DNA from: Neurospora crassa OR74A
Taxonomy: Eukaryota > Ascomycota > Sordariomycetes > Sordariales > Sordariaceae
Reading direction: 5' to 3'
Length of the DNA stretch: 64,000 bases
Assembly (NCBI RefSeq): GCF_000182925.2
Contig: NC_026505.1
Location: forward strand, 4,526,001-4,590,000
Shown here: positions 31,663-42,595 of the stretch, one piece after another
Layout of the letters: every line of letters begins with the position of its first letter
Numbering within the stretch: the stretch's first letter is position 1
Notes under the pieces: generated by a model
Told to the model about the DNA's origin: nothing
Databases searched by the model: none
The model's input: the letters and a program-made list of their open reading frames with translations, nothing else
Made by a program: the position numbers and the translations under genes

Positions 31663-32306
31663 AGTCAGCAAGGGGTGTCCTCCGAAAGCCGTGCAAGTCG
31701 TTTCCGTGTAGTCCAGGCCCACTCCGAAAAGCGCCAAGCCGAAGGAGCGATCTCGGTGTAGCTCGATCTGCTGGGGGTTTTCGGGCGAGACACCAATTCT
31801 CGGGAGTTAATCTGGGGAGGAAAAAAAAAGAATCTCGGGAGAAGACAAGAATTGTAAAAGTGTATTGAAGAACGGGTATAGTACTGCCAGCGAGCTGTCC
31901 GAAGTCGCAGTCTCTAAATTTTCACACTTCGTACCTGTCGCCCGCCACACTCCGGGCTTACACCAAATGACCGGGGTCTGATTGGCTCGCTGCTCCGAGT
32001 TCGAGGCAAACTCCGAATATCTGAAATGTTCGCCGTCCTTCAGACCAACGGAACGGAGTCGGGCATGTTGGTGATGGTATGGTATCCTTTCGAACTACCT
32101 TTTGCGTAGTAGCCATTAGGGTTGCTATACAAGTTGCCGTGGATGGATATCGAGATCGAAGTGTAATATATATATATATGTATTGTGTGAAACCCCAAGT
32201 CATACGATTGTCAAAACAAAAACAGAAGGATTCATGAGAAGTTGTGTACTCTACCTTTGATACCCACTCAAGACCTTATCAAGTACCCTTCCAGATCAAC
32301 TTCACC
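31663..32306. promoter_or_regulatory. Divergent promoter between Zn2Cys6 regulator and MCH-type carrier
   Basis: 644 bp separate the two ATGs. A short (AT)n run lies at about 32166-32178. Zn2Cys6 factors often bind CGG triplets in such shared promoters: CGGAGC/GCTCCG-like words occur near 31611, 31994 and 32052, but I cannot say whether they are bound. Confidence 0.45.
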
Positions 32307-33728
32307 ATGTCGAACCCATCTCCTCACACCAAAGCTCATCGGCAGTCTATCGCCTTGAAAGACAAATACCCCTCCTCACCACCTTCAACCGATCTCGATA
32401 CCGGCGACAACTCCGACAAAGACCCCAACCCCATTGCCACCGAGTCCGACCCAGACGTTCTTCACCCCGAAGACACCACCACCATCTCCCCCGCGCCTGA
32501 CGGCGGTCCCCGCGCCTGGCTCGTCGCCGCCGCCGCCGCCTTCACCTTCTTCTGCACCCTCGGCTACACCAACGCCTTTGGCGTTTTCGAGCAATACTAC
32601 CTCACCTCCCCCTTTTCCCCCCTCCACTCGTCTTCCGCCCACTCCGCCTTGTCCTCCTCCAAGATAGCCTGGATTGGCTCCCTGCAAACCTTCCTCACCT
32701 TTTTCACCGGCTTCTTCGCCGGTCCCCTCTTCGACCGGTATGGCGCCGTCGCCACCGTGCGCCCCGGTGCCCTGATCTTTGTGTTTGCCATCATGATGAC
32801 TAGCTTGTGTAAGCAGTACTGGCAGCTGATGCTCGCGCAAGGGGTTCTGGGCGGGGTTGCTATGGGGTTGTTGATGTTTCCTGCTATGGCGGCAGTGGCG
32901 CAGTGGTTTGATAAGAAGAGGGCGGCGGCGTTGGGTCTGGCGGTTAGTGGGAGTTCGGTGGGGGGCGTGGTGGTTCCGATTGCGTTGGGCAGGATGCTGA
33001 ATGGTGGTTCTGCCGGTGGTGGGCATCTGGGGTTCGGTTGGTCGGTCAGGATCATCGGCTTCATGATGTTGCCCCTTCTGGTTTTCGCGAGTCTGGCGAT
33101 CAAGCCGCGACTGCCGCCACGGACGACGGATTTCATTGTGGTCAAGGCGTTGAAGCAAAAAGACTTTGTCATGTTGGTGTTTGCCATTTTCTTTCTGTTT
33201 CTGGGCATGTTGACGCCGCTGTTTTTCATCCCGACGTATGCCGTCTACAGAGGGGTCGATGCTACGCTGGCTAGTTACTTGCTGGCCATTGTCAATGCGG
33301 CGTCGACTTTTGGACGCATCATCCCCGGCGTTCTGGCTGATCGGGTAGGAAAGCTGAATATGCTGGCGGTGGGTGGAGTGGCGAGCGGGATCAGCATTCT
33401 CTGCTTCAACAAGGCGGTCTCGACGGCTGGGTTGATCGTGTACTCGATCTTCTATGGGTTTTCTTCTGGGATGATCATTTCGGGGGCATCTGCCGCTTTG
33501 ACAGTCTGCCCGAGAGACCCGAGAGATCTTGGATCATATATCGGTATGGGAATGGCATTAGGAGCAATTGCTGTGCTGATTGGACCTCCGATCAACGGCA
33601 AGCTTATTGATGTGTATGGAGGATATCTCGAGCTGTCCATCTTCAGCGGCGTCATGTGTCTTGTCGGTGGGCTGGTTGTAATTGCAACCAAGATAATGAC
33701 GCCGCAGGGGATTTTCGGAAGAGTGTAA
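32307..33728 (+). CDS. MFS carrier of the monocarboxylate-transporter (MCH) family
   Basis: Single-exon gene of 473 residues; the ATG at 32307 (MSNPSPHTKAHRQSIALKDK) is the first in frame. A polar N-terminus of about 65 residues carries APDGGPRAWLVAAAAAFTFF, the PDGG..AW signature at the head of helix 1 in the SLC16/MCH family. About twelve hydrophobic segments follow, with GFFAGPLFDRYGAVATVRPG in the loop between helices 2 and 3 and NAASTFGRIIPGVLADRVGK in the later half. Yeast relatives (Mch1-5) include the riboflavin importer Mch5; most fungal members have no known substrate. The protein sits in the plasma membrane or vacuole by family. It is divergent from the Zn2Cys6 gene and convergent with the DHA2 carrier. 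Confidence 0.9.
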   Translation: MSNPSPHTKAHRQSIALKDKYPSSPPSTDLDTGDNSDKDPNPIATESDPDVLHPEDTTTISPAPDGGPRAWLVAAAAAFTFFCTLGYTNAFGVFEQYYLTSPFSPLHSSSAHSALSSSKIAWIGSLQTFLTFFTGFFAGPLFDRYGAVATVRPGALIFVFAIMMTSLCKQYWQLMLAQGVLGGVAMGLLMFPAMAAVAQWFDKKRAAALGLAVSGSSVGGVVVPIALGRMLNGGSAGGGHLGFGWSVRIIGFMMLPLLVFASLAIKPRLPPRTTDFIVVKALKQKDFVMLVFAIFFLFLGMLTPLFFIPTYAVYRGVDATLASYLLAIVNAASTFGRIIPGVLADRVGKLNMLAVGGVASGISILCFNKAVSTAGLIVYSIFYGFSSGMIISGASAALTVCPRDPRDLGSYIGMGMALGAIAVLIGPPINGKLIDVYGGYLELSIFSGVMCLVGGLVVIATKIMTPQGIFGRV

Positions 33729-33856
33729 CACAGCGGGAGGCAGGCAGTTGCAAATCGGAAAGAAAGAAAGGCCAAACTGGTTGCCAAGAACACCTTCGAT
33801 TCCTGTACCATAAACGCACCGCGGTCATGAGCTTCGTGGATGTTAGGTAGAGTTGC

Positions 33857-33903
<47 letters not shown>

Positions 33904-34069
33904 GGCAGGAAAAGAAAACCCAACTGCATCAGCAACGCCAAACAACTTTTTCCTTATCAAGCGAGGTTCCCACGCACCCAAGCTCGATCAACTGTTCTAG
34001 CATAGCACATCCATACCCGTCACTAAGACAACTCCCTAGATCTGAAAAGCTCTGAACTCCCAAACTCCC
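33729..34069. other. Convergent 3' spacer with A44 tract
   Basis: 340 bp between the stop codons of the two MFS genes. It holds the long A tract listed separately and no gene. Confidence 0.6.
33858..33901. repeat. Homopolymer A44
   Basis: Forty-four consecutive A residues in the 3' region between two convergent carrier genes. No target-site duplication or element body could be seen next to it. Confidence 0.9.
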
Positions 34070-35934
34070 TCAATCCTCCTGTCTCGTGAGCGTCATATGC
34101 AGCTTATGCTGCCTCATTAACGAAACAGCTACCAACCCTACTGCCGCCATCCCCAGCGCCGTGAACCACACGCCCCTAAACGCCGTCATGAACGACTCCA
34201 TCACGCCCTCTCTCCACGCCAGAGGCAATCTGTTCAGCTCGCCCAAATCGTCTCTTATCCTGCCAATCTCCTCCGCCGCGCCCGGCCAATCACCGAATCG
34301 AGCCCACAGTTCCGTCTTTAGGATATTCTGGTACACCGCCGACGCAACCGTAATACCTACCGTCGCACCGAGAGACCGGAAAGCGTACGTAGCACTGGTG
34401 ATCACGGCCTGTTGCGAGTGATCCACGGCCGCAATGCAGGCGACCATGGTGACGGTCAACATGCCGCCGTAGCCGCCTCCAATCATGAACAGGGCAACAA
34501 AGACGATCCAGCCGGGAGAGTTCTGGCCCAGAGTGGTGAGGGCGGCAACTCCCAGAACAAGAGTTGAGACGAGGGCGATGCCCAGCATCTTGTACTTGCC
34601 CGTGTACTTCATGACTAGGCCCGAACCGAAGCTGGTGAAGCAGATGGCCAGCGGGGAAGCGAGCAGACGGAGCCCGGCTTGGGTGGGGGTGTGACCCAGG
34701 ACGATCAGGTACATGGGAATGTAAAAGGTGAGCATGAGGGTAACCATGGTGCACATGAAATTGGTGAGGCAGGCGGTCAAGACGGTGCGGTGGGTGAGCA
34801 GCCGGACGGGGATGACAGGTTGGGTGTTGCGCGGGCGGGACTCCCAGTAGATGAAGCCGGCAAGCATGTTGAGGGATAGAGGGATGCTGATCAGGACAAG
34901 CGGGTGCGTCCAGGGCACGACGTTGCCGCCGGCGTTGAGACCCAGAAGGAGGAGGATGAGGAAGGCGATGATATAAAAGGAGCCCAGAAAGTCGATGCGC
35001 GAGACGAGCGACTTGTTGGAGATTTTTGGAGGAACCTTGACGAGGAAGTAGACGAGCACAGCCGAGACGAGACTGACGGGGACTTGGACGAGGAAGGCAA
35101 GGCGCCAGCCCCACGATGAGGTGTCGTTAAGAAAGCCGCCAAAAACACCGCCTAGCATGGCACCGGCTCTGCAGAATTGTGTCAGTAAGTAGTATCTTTA
35201 GGGAGCCAGCAAGAAATGACAACGTACCCATAGAAAATATTACCCAACCCCTGGACCACACCTCTCTTCCTCAAAGGAACCAAATCCGATCCCAAAAAGG
35301 TGCTGATGCTCATCAGTCCTCCGCCACCAATACCCGCAACGACGCGACCGAGAATCATCGTCTGCTCATTCTTAGCCACGCCGCAAATCAGGTTGCCCAT
35401 CGAGAACAAAACATTGCTAAAAACCAAACCAGGGCCCCGTCCAAAGATGTCAGTCATACGACCGGACAAGGGCTGGCAGGCTGCATTGGCAATGAGATAG
35501 GCAGTAGCTATCCATGACAACAAGCTAAGGGACTGAAACTCGCTCGCGATGGGGGCCGACAGTGTGGCGATGATGCTGGCGTCAATGGCACCGAGGAAGA
35601 CGCCCACCCAGGTTGTGCCGAAGATTACGACCAGACGAGTGGTAGAGATTTCATCGGCCACGACGGTAATTTCGCCATCACCGGTGCTGTCGTCATCGGC
35701 CACGACAGAAATTTCGCCATCACCGGTGCTGTAGTCATCGTCCACGACGGTAGTATCGCCATCATCAAAAATGTCGACACCGTCGCCGTGTCTGACGGCC
35801 TCGTCGGTGGGTTTGTTGGCTTCGAGGGCGGATTCGCTCAGTAGTGGTGTTGTCTCGTCGTGGACGTGACGACTGCTTCCGGGAGCGGCAAGGACCCGAT
35901 TCCCACTGCCGGGGCCAGTTATTTTGCCCGTCAT
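34070..35934 (-). CDS. DHA2-family MFS transporter (FNX1/VBA type), 14 helices
   Basis: Two exons, 35934-35228 and 35168-34070, give 601 residues; the 59 bp intron has GTACGT and TGCAG ends. The start chosen is MTGKITGPGSGNRVLAAPGS. A cytosolic N-terminus of about 95 residues includes ETTPLLSES, a dileucine-like vacuolar sorting motif, and an acidic tandem repeat (see separate entry). Helix 1 holds TTWVGVFLGAIDASIIATLS, then SLLSWIATAYLIANAACQPL and SGRMTDIFGRGPGLVFSN, the helix 2-3 loop motif. RVVAGIGGGGLMSISTFLGS is motif C of proton antiporters. The later half has about eight further helices. Relatives import basic amino acids into vacuoles (VBA, Fnx1) or export drugs (Azr1). Similarity to the Fnx1 group is my best reading; the substrate is unproven. 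Confidence 0.88.
35655..35760 (-). repeat. 42 bp coding tandem repeat (acidic 14-residue unit)
   Basis: In the first exon of the DHA2 carrier, the 14-residue unit VVADDDSTGDGEIT occurs next to a close copy VVDDDYSTGDGEIS and a partial third copy VVADEIS. The DNA copies are nearly identical, so the duplication looks recent. Confidence 0.85.
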
Positions 35935-37014
35935 GCTCGGGAATATGGTGTATGTTGCCCTTCCAAGCGATGAATTTGAGTCAAGCCCGAGAATAGAAGA
36001 GAAATCCGAAGTAAAAAGGAAAAAAGGAAGCGAGGGGGAGAGAGGATCCCGCGCACAGCTCAGAGACACAACACCTTGAGCTCTAATACCAATCTCCTGC
36101 GTGAAATTTAGTATCTATGTGGTCATCAGTGTAAGCTCGGGAATATCAATGTACCTTGGTATCACCGGAAGGCCCGAGTCCGAGACAATCGATGACGGGA
36201 GGTGCTGTTGTGCGACTCTCTCTTGTAACGGAGGTTGTCGGTCGTCCTCTCTTGTCATTCAAGAAGAGAGTGTAGATGAAAACTGAAGACATGCGGACGC
36301 GCAACATGCAAGCCGATATGGCGTTACATACCGGCGGCCAATACCGTTCACGGCTCCAGTGGACCGTAAATAGTTAGTGCGATATCCGGATTGGTGAGCA
36401 AGTCGGGTGGGGCAATTTCCTCAACTGTTTCACTGAGTACGACTTTGTCTCGGACATTAGCTATTCTGTCAGTCACTGTTTGTTTGTTTGTTTGTTGAAG
36501 GGCATCACGGTGTAGAGGTAAGCTTGTGGATACTCATCAAGCTGTTGGTCACCAAACTCGTCAATGATGAAAACCGCGTTGAAGCCGGTTGTTTACCCAA
36601 GTCTTGTCAATGACGCGGTCCGACAAAGAAGCATAATACGGGTTAGGGTTGGATAGAGACCTACAGTGACGCCAAGTAAATTGGAGAGCGGGATCGTGCA
36701 ATTCAGGGGTAAAATAAACAAACATTGTGCCAAGTACATACGGTACAGTGTCACACAGCAAGATCTGTGTACAACACGCGCATAATGACAGAATCGTCAA
36801 ACATATTGCTGTTTAATGTACCTAAATGATTGATGATGGCTGCTTTTAATCCCATGGTATCTCGTACAGTCCTTTATACATCTGGTCTCTTTAGCCAAAC
36901 CAGACCCCCAAGTCCCAAAACACGCTGTGCTCCTCATAAATACCCCTATCAACCAAACAATAGGTGTAGTACATTGGGAGAACAAACGATACACAGACAC
37001 AACCACATCCTGAT
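35935..37014. other. Intergenic between DHA2 carrier promoter and tof1 3' end
   Basis: 1.1 kb with both flanking genes on the minus strand. It should hold the carrier promoter on the left and the tof1 3' untranslated region on the right. A (TTTG)n run lies at about 36479-36497. No gene was recognised. Confidence 0.55.
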
Positions 37015-37383
37015 CTACTCCTCATCGCTGCTGTCAATGATGAATCCACCCCTGGCTTTTGGCCGTTGGCGAGCAGCGACCACCGGCTGATCATCCTCAT
37101 CCTCGTCTCCATCATCCATCGCCATCTTGTCTATTCTCCTCCCTAGCCCCTCACCAGGGCTAGAGGGTAAGGGTGCCTCATTTCTGGTCGTGCGTTCGTT
37201 TGCCGAATCTACGTCCATGGCATCCTCTTCCTCATCTTCATCTTCATCATTGTCGCTGAGCTCCACGACAGCCCTTTTCTTGGCTGTCCCAGGCCTCCTT
37301 GCCGGTCGTTTTGACGGTACCGCCGCCTTCCTTTTCGAGGTTTTACTCTTGGCCTGTTTCGTTGGCAATTCTTCATCGCTGTC

Positions 37384-37415
<32 letters not shown>

Positions 37416-40400
37416 GCTCTTCTTCGGAACCAGAAGCGACCTGCTTCTTCCTCCGCTTCGCATTCTTCCGCCCTTCATTCTCACTCTCATCACTCTCGGG
37501 CTCATCATCCAGCACCGCCTCCCACGCGCTCTTTTCCCCTCCATTCACCTGCGACAACACTGACAACCCCAACGCCCCAAGCATGCTATCGAACTTTGAA
37601 TCCTTCGTCTCCTGCCTCTTTCTCTCCCGCTCAAAGAACTCCCGATCCCTCTCATCGTCCGTTTCATCGTCGCTTGCGTGCACGTACATCTCACTCTTGA
37701 TCTTCCTAATCTTCTCCAGCTCCTTCTCCCTCCTCTTCTTCGCACGCGCAGCCAACACTTCATCCGACACCCCCTCATCTTCCTCGTCTCCACTACCAGC
37801 CTCTCTTCGGCGCTTGCGCTGACGCTTCTTCTGCGGCCTAGCGTCCGGCTTGCGAGCGGTAGGACCGCCGGGCGCAAAGAGAAAGTCTTCGTCGTCATCG
37901 TCACCGAGGAATCCGCGAATTTCTTCCTCATCATCGTCATATGCGGCACGCGTCCTGCGAGAAGCGGCGGCGGACTTGCGCCGGAGCTGGTCTTCGGCTG
38001 AGCCGCCGTCCTCAAAGGTGGGAGGGGAGAACTCGGCCTTGTTGATGAGGTCGATGGTATCTTGGATCGCCTCGGCGGTGTGGCTGCCTGGGAGAATCCA
38101 GGTCGAGTCGGGGGTCTCGTCGAGAGTAGGCGTGAGACGCTCCATACCGACTAGACGCATGAGAAGACGGAGGTGCGGGTTCTTGAACATGGCTGTGCGG
38201 CGAGCCTCGGTATCAGGGCGGATCGTGATATGTGGTGGTGCTGATTTGTTGGATCTCTCGTCGGCAGCTTCACCATCAGCCGCCCCCTCGGTAGTGGCTG
38301 CCATGGCCTTGTCTACGTTCTCCCATGCTTGCCGCTCACTCATTGCACTTGTCAGCTGATCCTTGAGCCACTGCAGATGCTCGACTTGCTGTTTGTCGAT
38401 GAGTACGCTGACCGCAATGCCAATCTGCTCGTCGCGCTCTGTGGCTCGCTTGAACTCCAGCTCGGCACCAGGTCGTGGCGTAGTTGTGGTGACAGGCTTC
38501 TCATAGCCGTGCTCAAGGAAGTGCGTCGTGCTGCCAATCTTGGAAAAGAGCAACTCGGTGAACAACGCAGGCCGCTCTTGAAGCTTTTTGACACATTTCC
38601 GAATGATCTGCTTGGAGAGCTCCTCCCATTCCTTGAACATCGGCGAGCTTTTGTCGAGGGGCTCGGGACCTTGGACCATGTTGTAAAAGAGATTGATGAT
38701 GTCTAGTCGGAATAGCATGATGCTCAGCTCGAGTTTGAAGGCAACGCGGTAGAAGTAGCGATGAGCGCGCTTCAGCTGTGCGTCGTTCAAATCCCGGTAG
38801 AATTTGGTGAAGGCGACAAATGTGTCGACAACACCCTGGGGAGCGAATCGAATGGCGAATTTCCCAAACTCGAACTTGCGCTCCTGAGTGACCCGCTCTG
38901 CATGTTGCTCATCGTCCCCAGAATCATCGGCATCATTGTCCTCGGGAACGCCAACGTCTTCTGCTTCCTCACCGGCGGCTCTAGCTGCAGCAACAGCAGC
39001 AGCAGCTTTGGCAGCCTTCTTCTTTCGGCGAGCTCGCTTCCGTGAGCGCACCTGCAAATCGACATTTTGCTTAGAGTAACCTTCTAAAATGCGGAGGAAA
39101 GTGTGGACAAGCTCGGTCGCGGCATCAAGATATTCGAAGCCTTGATCCTTGTATGTTCGAGCAATATTCGCGATAAGGTCGTGGGTTGTCTCCTCGTAAA
39201 AGAGACGGCTCAGGGTGTTTTCGGCAATCTCCTGGTCTTCCTCGTTGGGAGACTCTGACATCTCCTGGACTGTGAGGAAGATCTGGGTGTAACAGCGCAT
39301 GACGGACGTGAGCAGTTGCCAATCCTTATCACTATAGGACCGGTCAAGCGCACGATTCATGGAAGCGAACATTTCCTGTTGGAGCACAGCAGCAACGAGG
39401 TTAAAACTGTTCACCTCCTCTCCGGCTGCGGACGTCGACTTCGACTCGTCCCTCTTGGCCTTTCTCCGCATCCGCTCGGCTTCGAGGAACCAGGCGACAA
39501 GGTAAAAGAACTGGCTCTTATGCTGGTTCAATGCATGCAATGCCTCCCGATCGATCGATTGCCTCACGTGCAGAAACAAGGGGTTGAAACCGGAGTCGAG
39601 GAAGTCTTGGACGAATGATCGCAGCTGCTGACGAGCTCTTTCATCTAGCGTCACCGGAGGGCCAAGGTCCTTGGGCTCCATCTCGGGTTTCCTCGCTCTT
39701 CTTGGCGGTCTGAATGTTTTGGAGTTATCCATCTTCCTCTCTCGCGTTTTTGCGTCCAAAAGAGCCTCTTGGCCAGATACCGTCACCATCTTGCCATCTG
39801 CTCGTTTCACCCAGATCATGGTCCCAAATCGACTGTGCCGAGTGGTGGTGGTTTTGTTGTAGGATTTTAGCATAGCAGCCTCCTTGCGCATCTCCGATGC
39901 CAGCTCTTGCCCCTTGGCTTTGTTGAGTTGCTTTTCACTGACGAAGAGCGAGCTGGGGTCAACTCTTTTTACAAGATGAAAGATGATTTCCATGATAACT
40001 ACATCTTCGGTGCGGAAGTCCTCGCCCATGTTGGAGGCAAGGGTCAGCAGAGTGAGAAATATGTCTTGATACGAAAAGGCATCAATGGTTGCCGACCTGG
40101 ATACCTGTGTCTCGTCGCCTTCGCATTTGACACCTTGCGGGGGTGCGATCATGGCAACGTTCCTCAAAAAGAAGAGAATGAGCTTGATGATGGCCTGGTC
40201 ACGGGGTGTCCGCTCGCCGATAGGCATGGCCATGGAGGGAAGGGCTACCCTGACGGCGGTGTTGAGGATGGGTATCGCATCGAAGTTTATGATGGCGCGC
40301 TTGTAGCCAAGCTGGGCAAGCTGCAGAACGGGCATGTGACGATGGTGGTTGATGGTCATTTCGGCGCGCTCCTTCTCTATGGGCCAAGTAAGGGGCACCA

Positions 40401-40782
40401 TGACCTCGAAACACGCCAGAGCAATACGGGCCTTGTACTTGCTGTCGGTTTCGCTTTGAGGCCATAATGTCAGGATCTGGAGCAGATCGCCGCCGACGAG
40501 GTTCGCTTCAGCCAGACATCTGGCGACGTCCATGCGATTGGTCTTTTCATCGTAGAATCGGATCCATTTCTTCAGGTCGCGCAAGACGTCTAGCGCTTCG
40601 TCACCGAGCTTGTAGCTTCCATCATCGTCCGCGCTGTAACCACCGAGCTATTCGGGTCGCCAGAGTCAGTACATCCGTGTATATAACGAGTCCAGAAGTG
40701 GACATACCGCAGAAACCAGGTTGGTGATGTGCGCCCGCACTTCCGGATGGACGACATCGTCGTTGATGTCTGCGGCCTCCAT
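37015..40782 (-). CDS. tof1: Replication fork protection complex protein Tof1/Swi1/Timeless
   Basis: Two exons, 40782-40708 and 40647-37015, give about 1,235 residues; the 60 bp intron has GTATGT and AATAG ends. Exon 1 reads MEAADINDDVVHPEVRAHIT and exon 2 opens LGGYSADDDGSYKLGDEALD. The Timeless N-terminal helical repeat domain (about 30-330) has RDLKKWIRFYDEKTNRMDVA and QLAQLGYKRAIINFD. The middle has ERKFEFGKFAIRFAPQGVVD and a Timeless C-terminal domain to about residue 830. The last ~350 residues are acidic and basic low complexity, with a 15-residue acid run, and end GGFIIDSSDEE. Tof1 forms a complex with Csm3 on the replisome, stabilises paused forks and helps Mrc1 checkpoint signalling. 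Length fits the family. Antisense open frames opposite the acidic tail are compositional shadows. Confidence 0.95.
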
Positions 40783-41569
40783 TTTGCGCAGAAATCACGG
40801 CGTCCAAGACCAGAACGGAGTCATACGAGTACTAGACAGACTCTCCCCAACTCTCAGCTTGTCTTGGAGGTCGTTTTGTTATCGCATGGATGGTGGCATT
40901 GGTCGGGCGCACTTTGTCGGGACGGGACACGCGTTTGTGGTGGTGGGAGACGCGCCGACCGTGTCGTACTTTTTAATGGAAATTGGTGGTATCTTGGTCT
41001 TGGCCTGCTTATCTCCCCAAGCGTTTTGTCGGACTGTTTTAAGATACCTGGGTAAGTAGGTACCTAATGTACCTAGCTACCTACTAGAGATACCTCTGCA
41101 GCAGTACCTGTGCACCCCGATTTCGACCTCGTGGAGAGCTGCGGAGTTACCCCTGTGGACGGGCAATCAACGACAGCCGAGGATCTTGAGTTGGCGCGGG
41201 AATCATGCCCGCAATTGCCCCCCCTGAACGACATGCTTGTACCTCTAGGTAGCGTACATAGTACTCCATACGCGCTAAAACCGACCCCATTTTCCCCGCC
41301 TAAGAAAAGGCTAGAGCCGCCCGTAGCTCCTGTACGGCAGTATGTTATGTCCCCCCCGTGGCCCGGGTCGGGCTTGTGACGTCGAGTTGGAGACGAGGAC
41401 GGCCGAGGTTAACCGAATCCGACAACTTCACATCGTCGCATTCGCATTCTCTAGAGGTGCCCTGGTTGCCTACCTAGGTGTAGTCTTCCGATTTTTCTGT
41501 CCCTTTCCTTTCAGTCTCTCTCAGTCACAGTGTCTGCTTTGTTTACTTTCGCCGTGACGATCTCGCAAA
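40783..41569. promoter_or_regulatory. Divergent promoter of tof1 and the hydroxyacyl-CoA dehydrogenase
   Basis: 787 bp between two ATGs facing apart. At 41041-41105 the words GTAGGTAC, TACCTA and CTACCT recur, and again at 41240-41260 and 41470-41480. No coding sequence is recognised. Confidence 0.5.
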
Positions 41570-42595
41570 ATGCTTGCTAGAACCCTCGTCCAGAAGCTGC
41601 CCATGGGCGCTCGCGCCTTCAGCTCGACATGCGCCCGCAACGCTGCCGAGGTCAAGAGGCTCGGTGTCGTTGGCGCCGGCCAGATGGTGAGTCCGGCCCA
41701 TATCATTCATGCCCATGTCTTCAACAACGGCAACGGCTGACTTGTCCTCCTTCTCCTTTAGGGCCTGGGCATCGCCCTCGTCGCCGCCACCAAGGCCAGA
41801 GTCCCCGTCACCCTTGTGGATGCCTCTGAAACGTCTCTAGACAAGGGCCTTGCATTCGCCGACAAGCTCCTCAGCAAGGATGTGGCCAAGCAACGCATCA
41901 CTCAGGATGAGGCGGACGCCGCCCGCGCGCTCCTCCAGCCCACCACCATCCTCGAGGACCTGGACAGCGTCGATTTTGTGATTGAAGCTGTGCCTGAGAT
42001 TCCCAAGCTCAAGTTCGACATCTTCTCCAAGCTGGCCGAGATCTGCCCTAAGCACGCCATCTTAGCCACCAACACCTCTTCCATCTCCATCACGCGCATC
42101 GCCGCCTCAACCACCAAGGACCCCAACGACACCTCCAACAGCTCGCGCGTCGTGTCCACGCACTTCATGAACCCCGTGCCCGTTCAGAAGGGAGTCGAGA
42201 TCATCAGCGGTCTGCAGACCAGTCAGGAGACGCTTGACACGGCCGTCGAGTTTTGCAAGAAGCTGGGCAAGATCCCTTCCATCTCCAAGGACAGCCCGGG
42301 ATTCTTGGCTAACCGCATCTTGATGCCTTACATCAATGAGGCCATTATCTGCCTGGAGACTGGCGTTGGCGACCGTGACTCTATCGATGCTATTATGAAG
42401 AACGGCACCAACGTGCCTATGGGCCCCCTCCAGCTGGCTGACTTTATCGGTCTCGATACCTGTTTGGCTATTATGAAAGTATTGTACGAGGAGACGAGCG
42501 ATTCCAAGTATAGGCCGAGCGTGCACTTGCGCAACATGGTCGATGCTGGCTGGTTGGGCAAGAAGAGTGGCAAGGGCTTCTATGACTACCAATAG
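41570..42595 (+). CDS. Mitochondrial 3-hydroxyacyl-CoA (3-hydroxybutyryl-CoA) dehydrogenase
   Basis: Two exons, 41570-41686 and 41762-42595, give 316 residues; the 75 bp intron starts GTGAGT, has CTGAC and ends TTTAG. It oxidises L-3-hydroxyacyl-CoA with NAD, a late step of beta-oxidation. The N-terminus MLARTLVQKLPMGARAFSST is rich in Arg and Ser without acid residues, a plausible mitochondrial targeting peptide. The NAD-binding fold starts RLGVVGAGQM and continues GLGIA across the intron, giving G35-A-G37-Q-M-G40. ATNTSSISITRIA, the catalytic His in STHFMNPVPVQKGVEII (about residue 173) and the dimer domain SPGFLANRILMPYINEA follow. The C-terminus WLGKKSGKGFYDYQ is typical for 3-hydroxybutyryl-CoA dehydrogenases. 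Small size excludes the multifunctional enzyme. Confidence 0.93.

Noticed and set aside
33858-33901. A tract taken as the tail of a retroposed element
   Set aside because: No element body, target-site duplication or coding remnant was seen on either side.
37127-37822. Ser-rich 231-codon plus-strand frame opposite the end of tof1
   Set aside because: It is the complement of the acidic GAG/GAA repeat tail of tof1.
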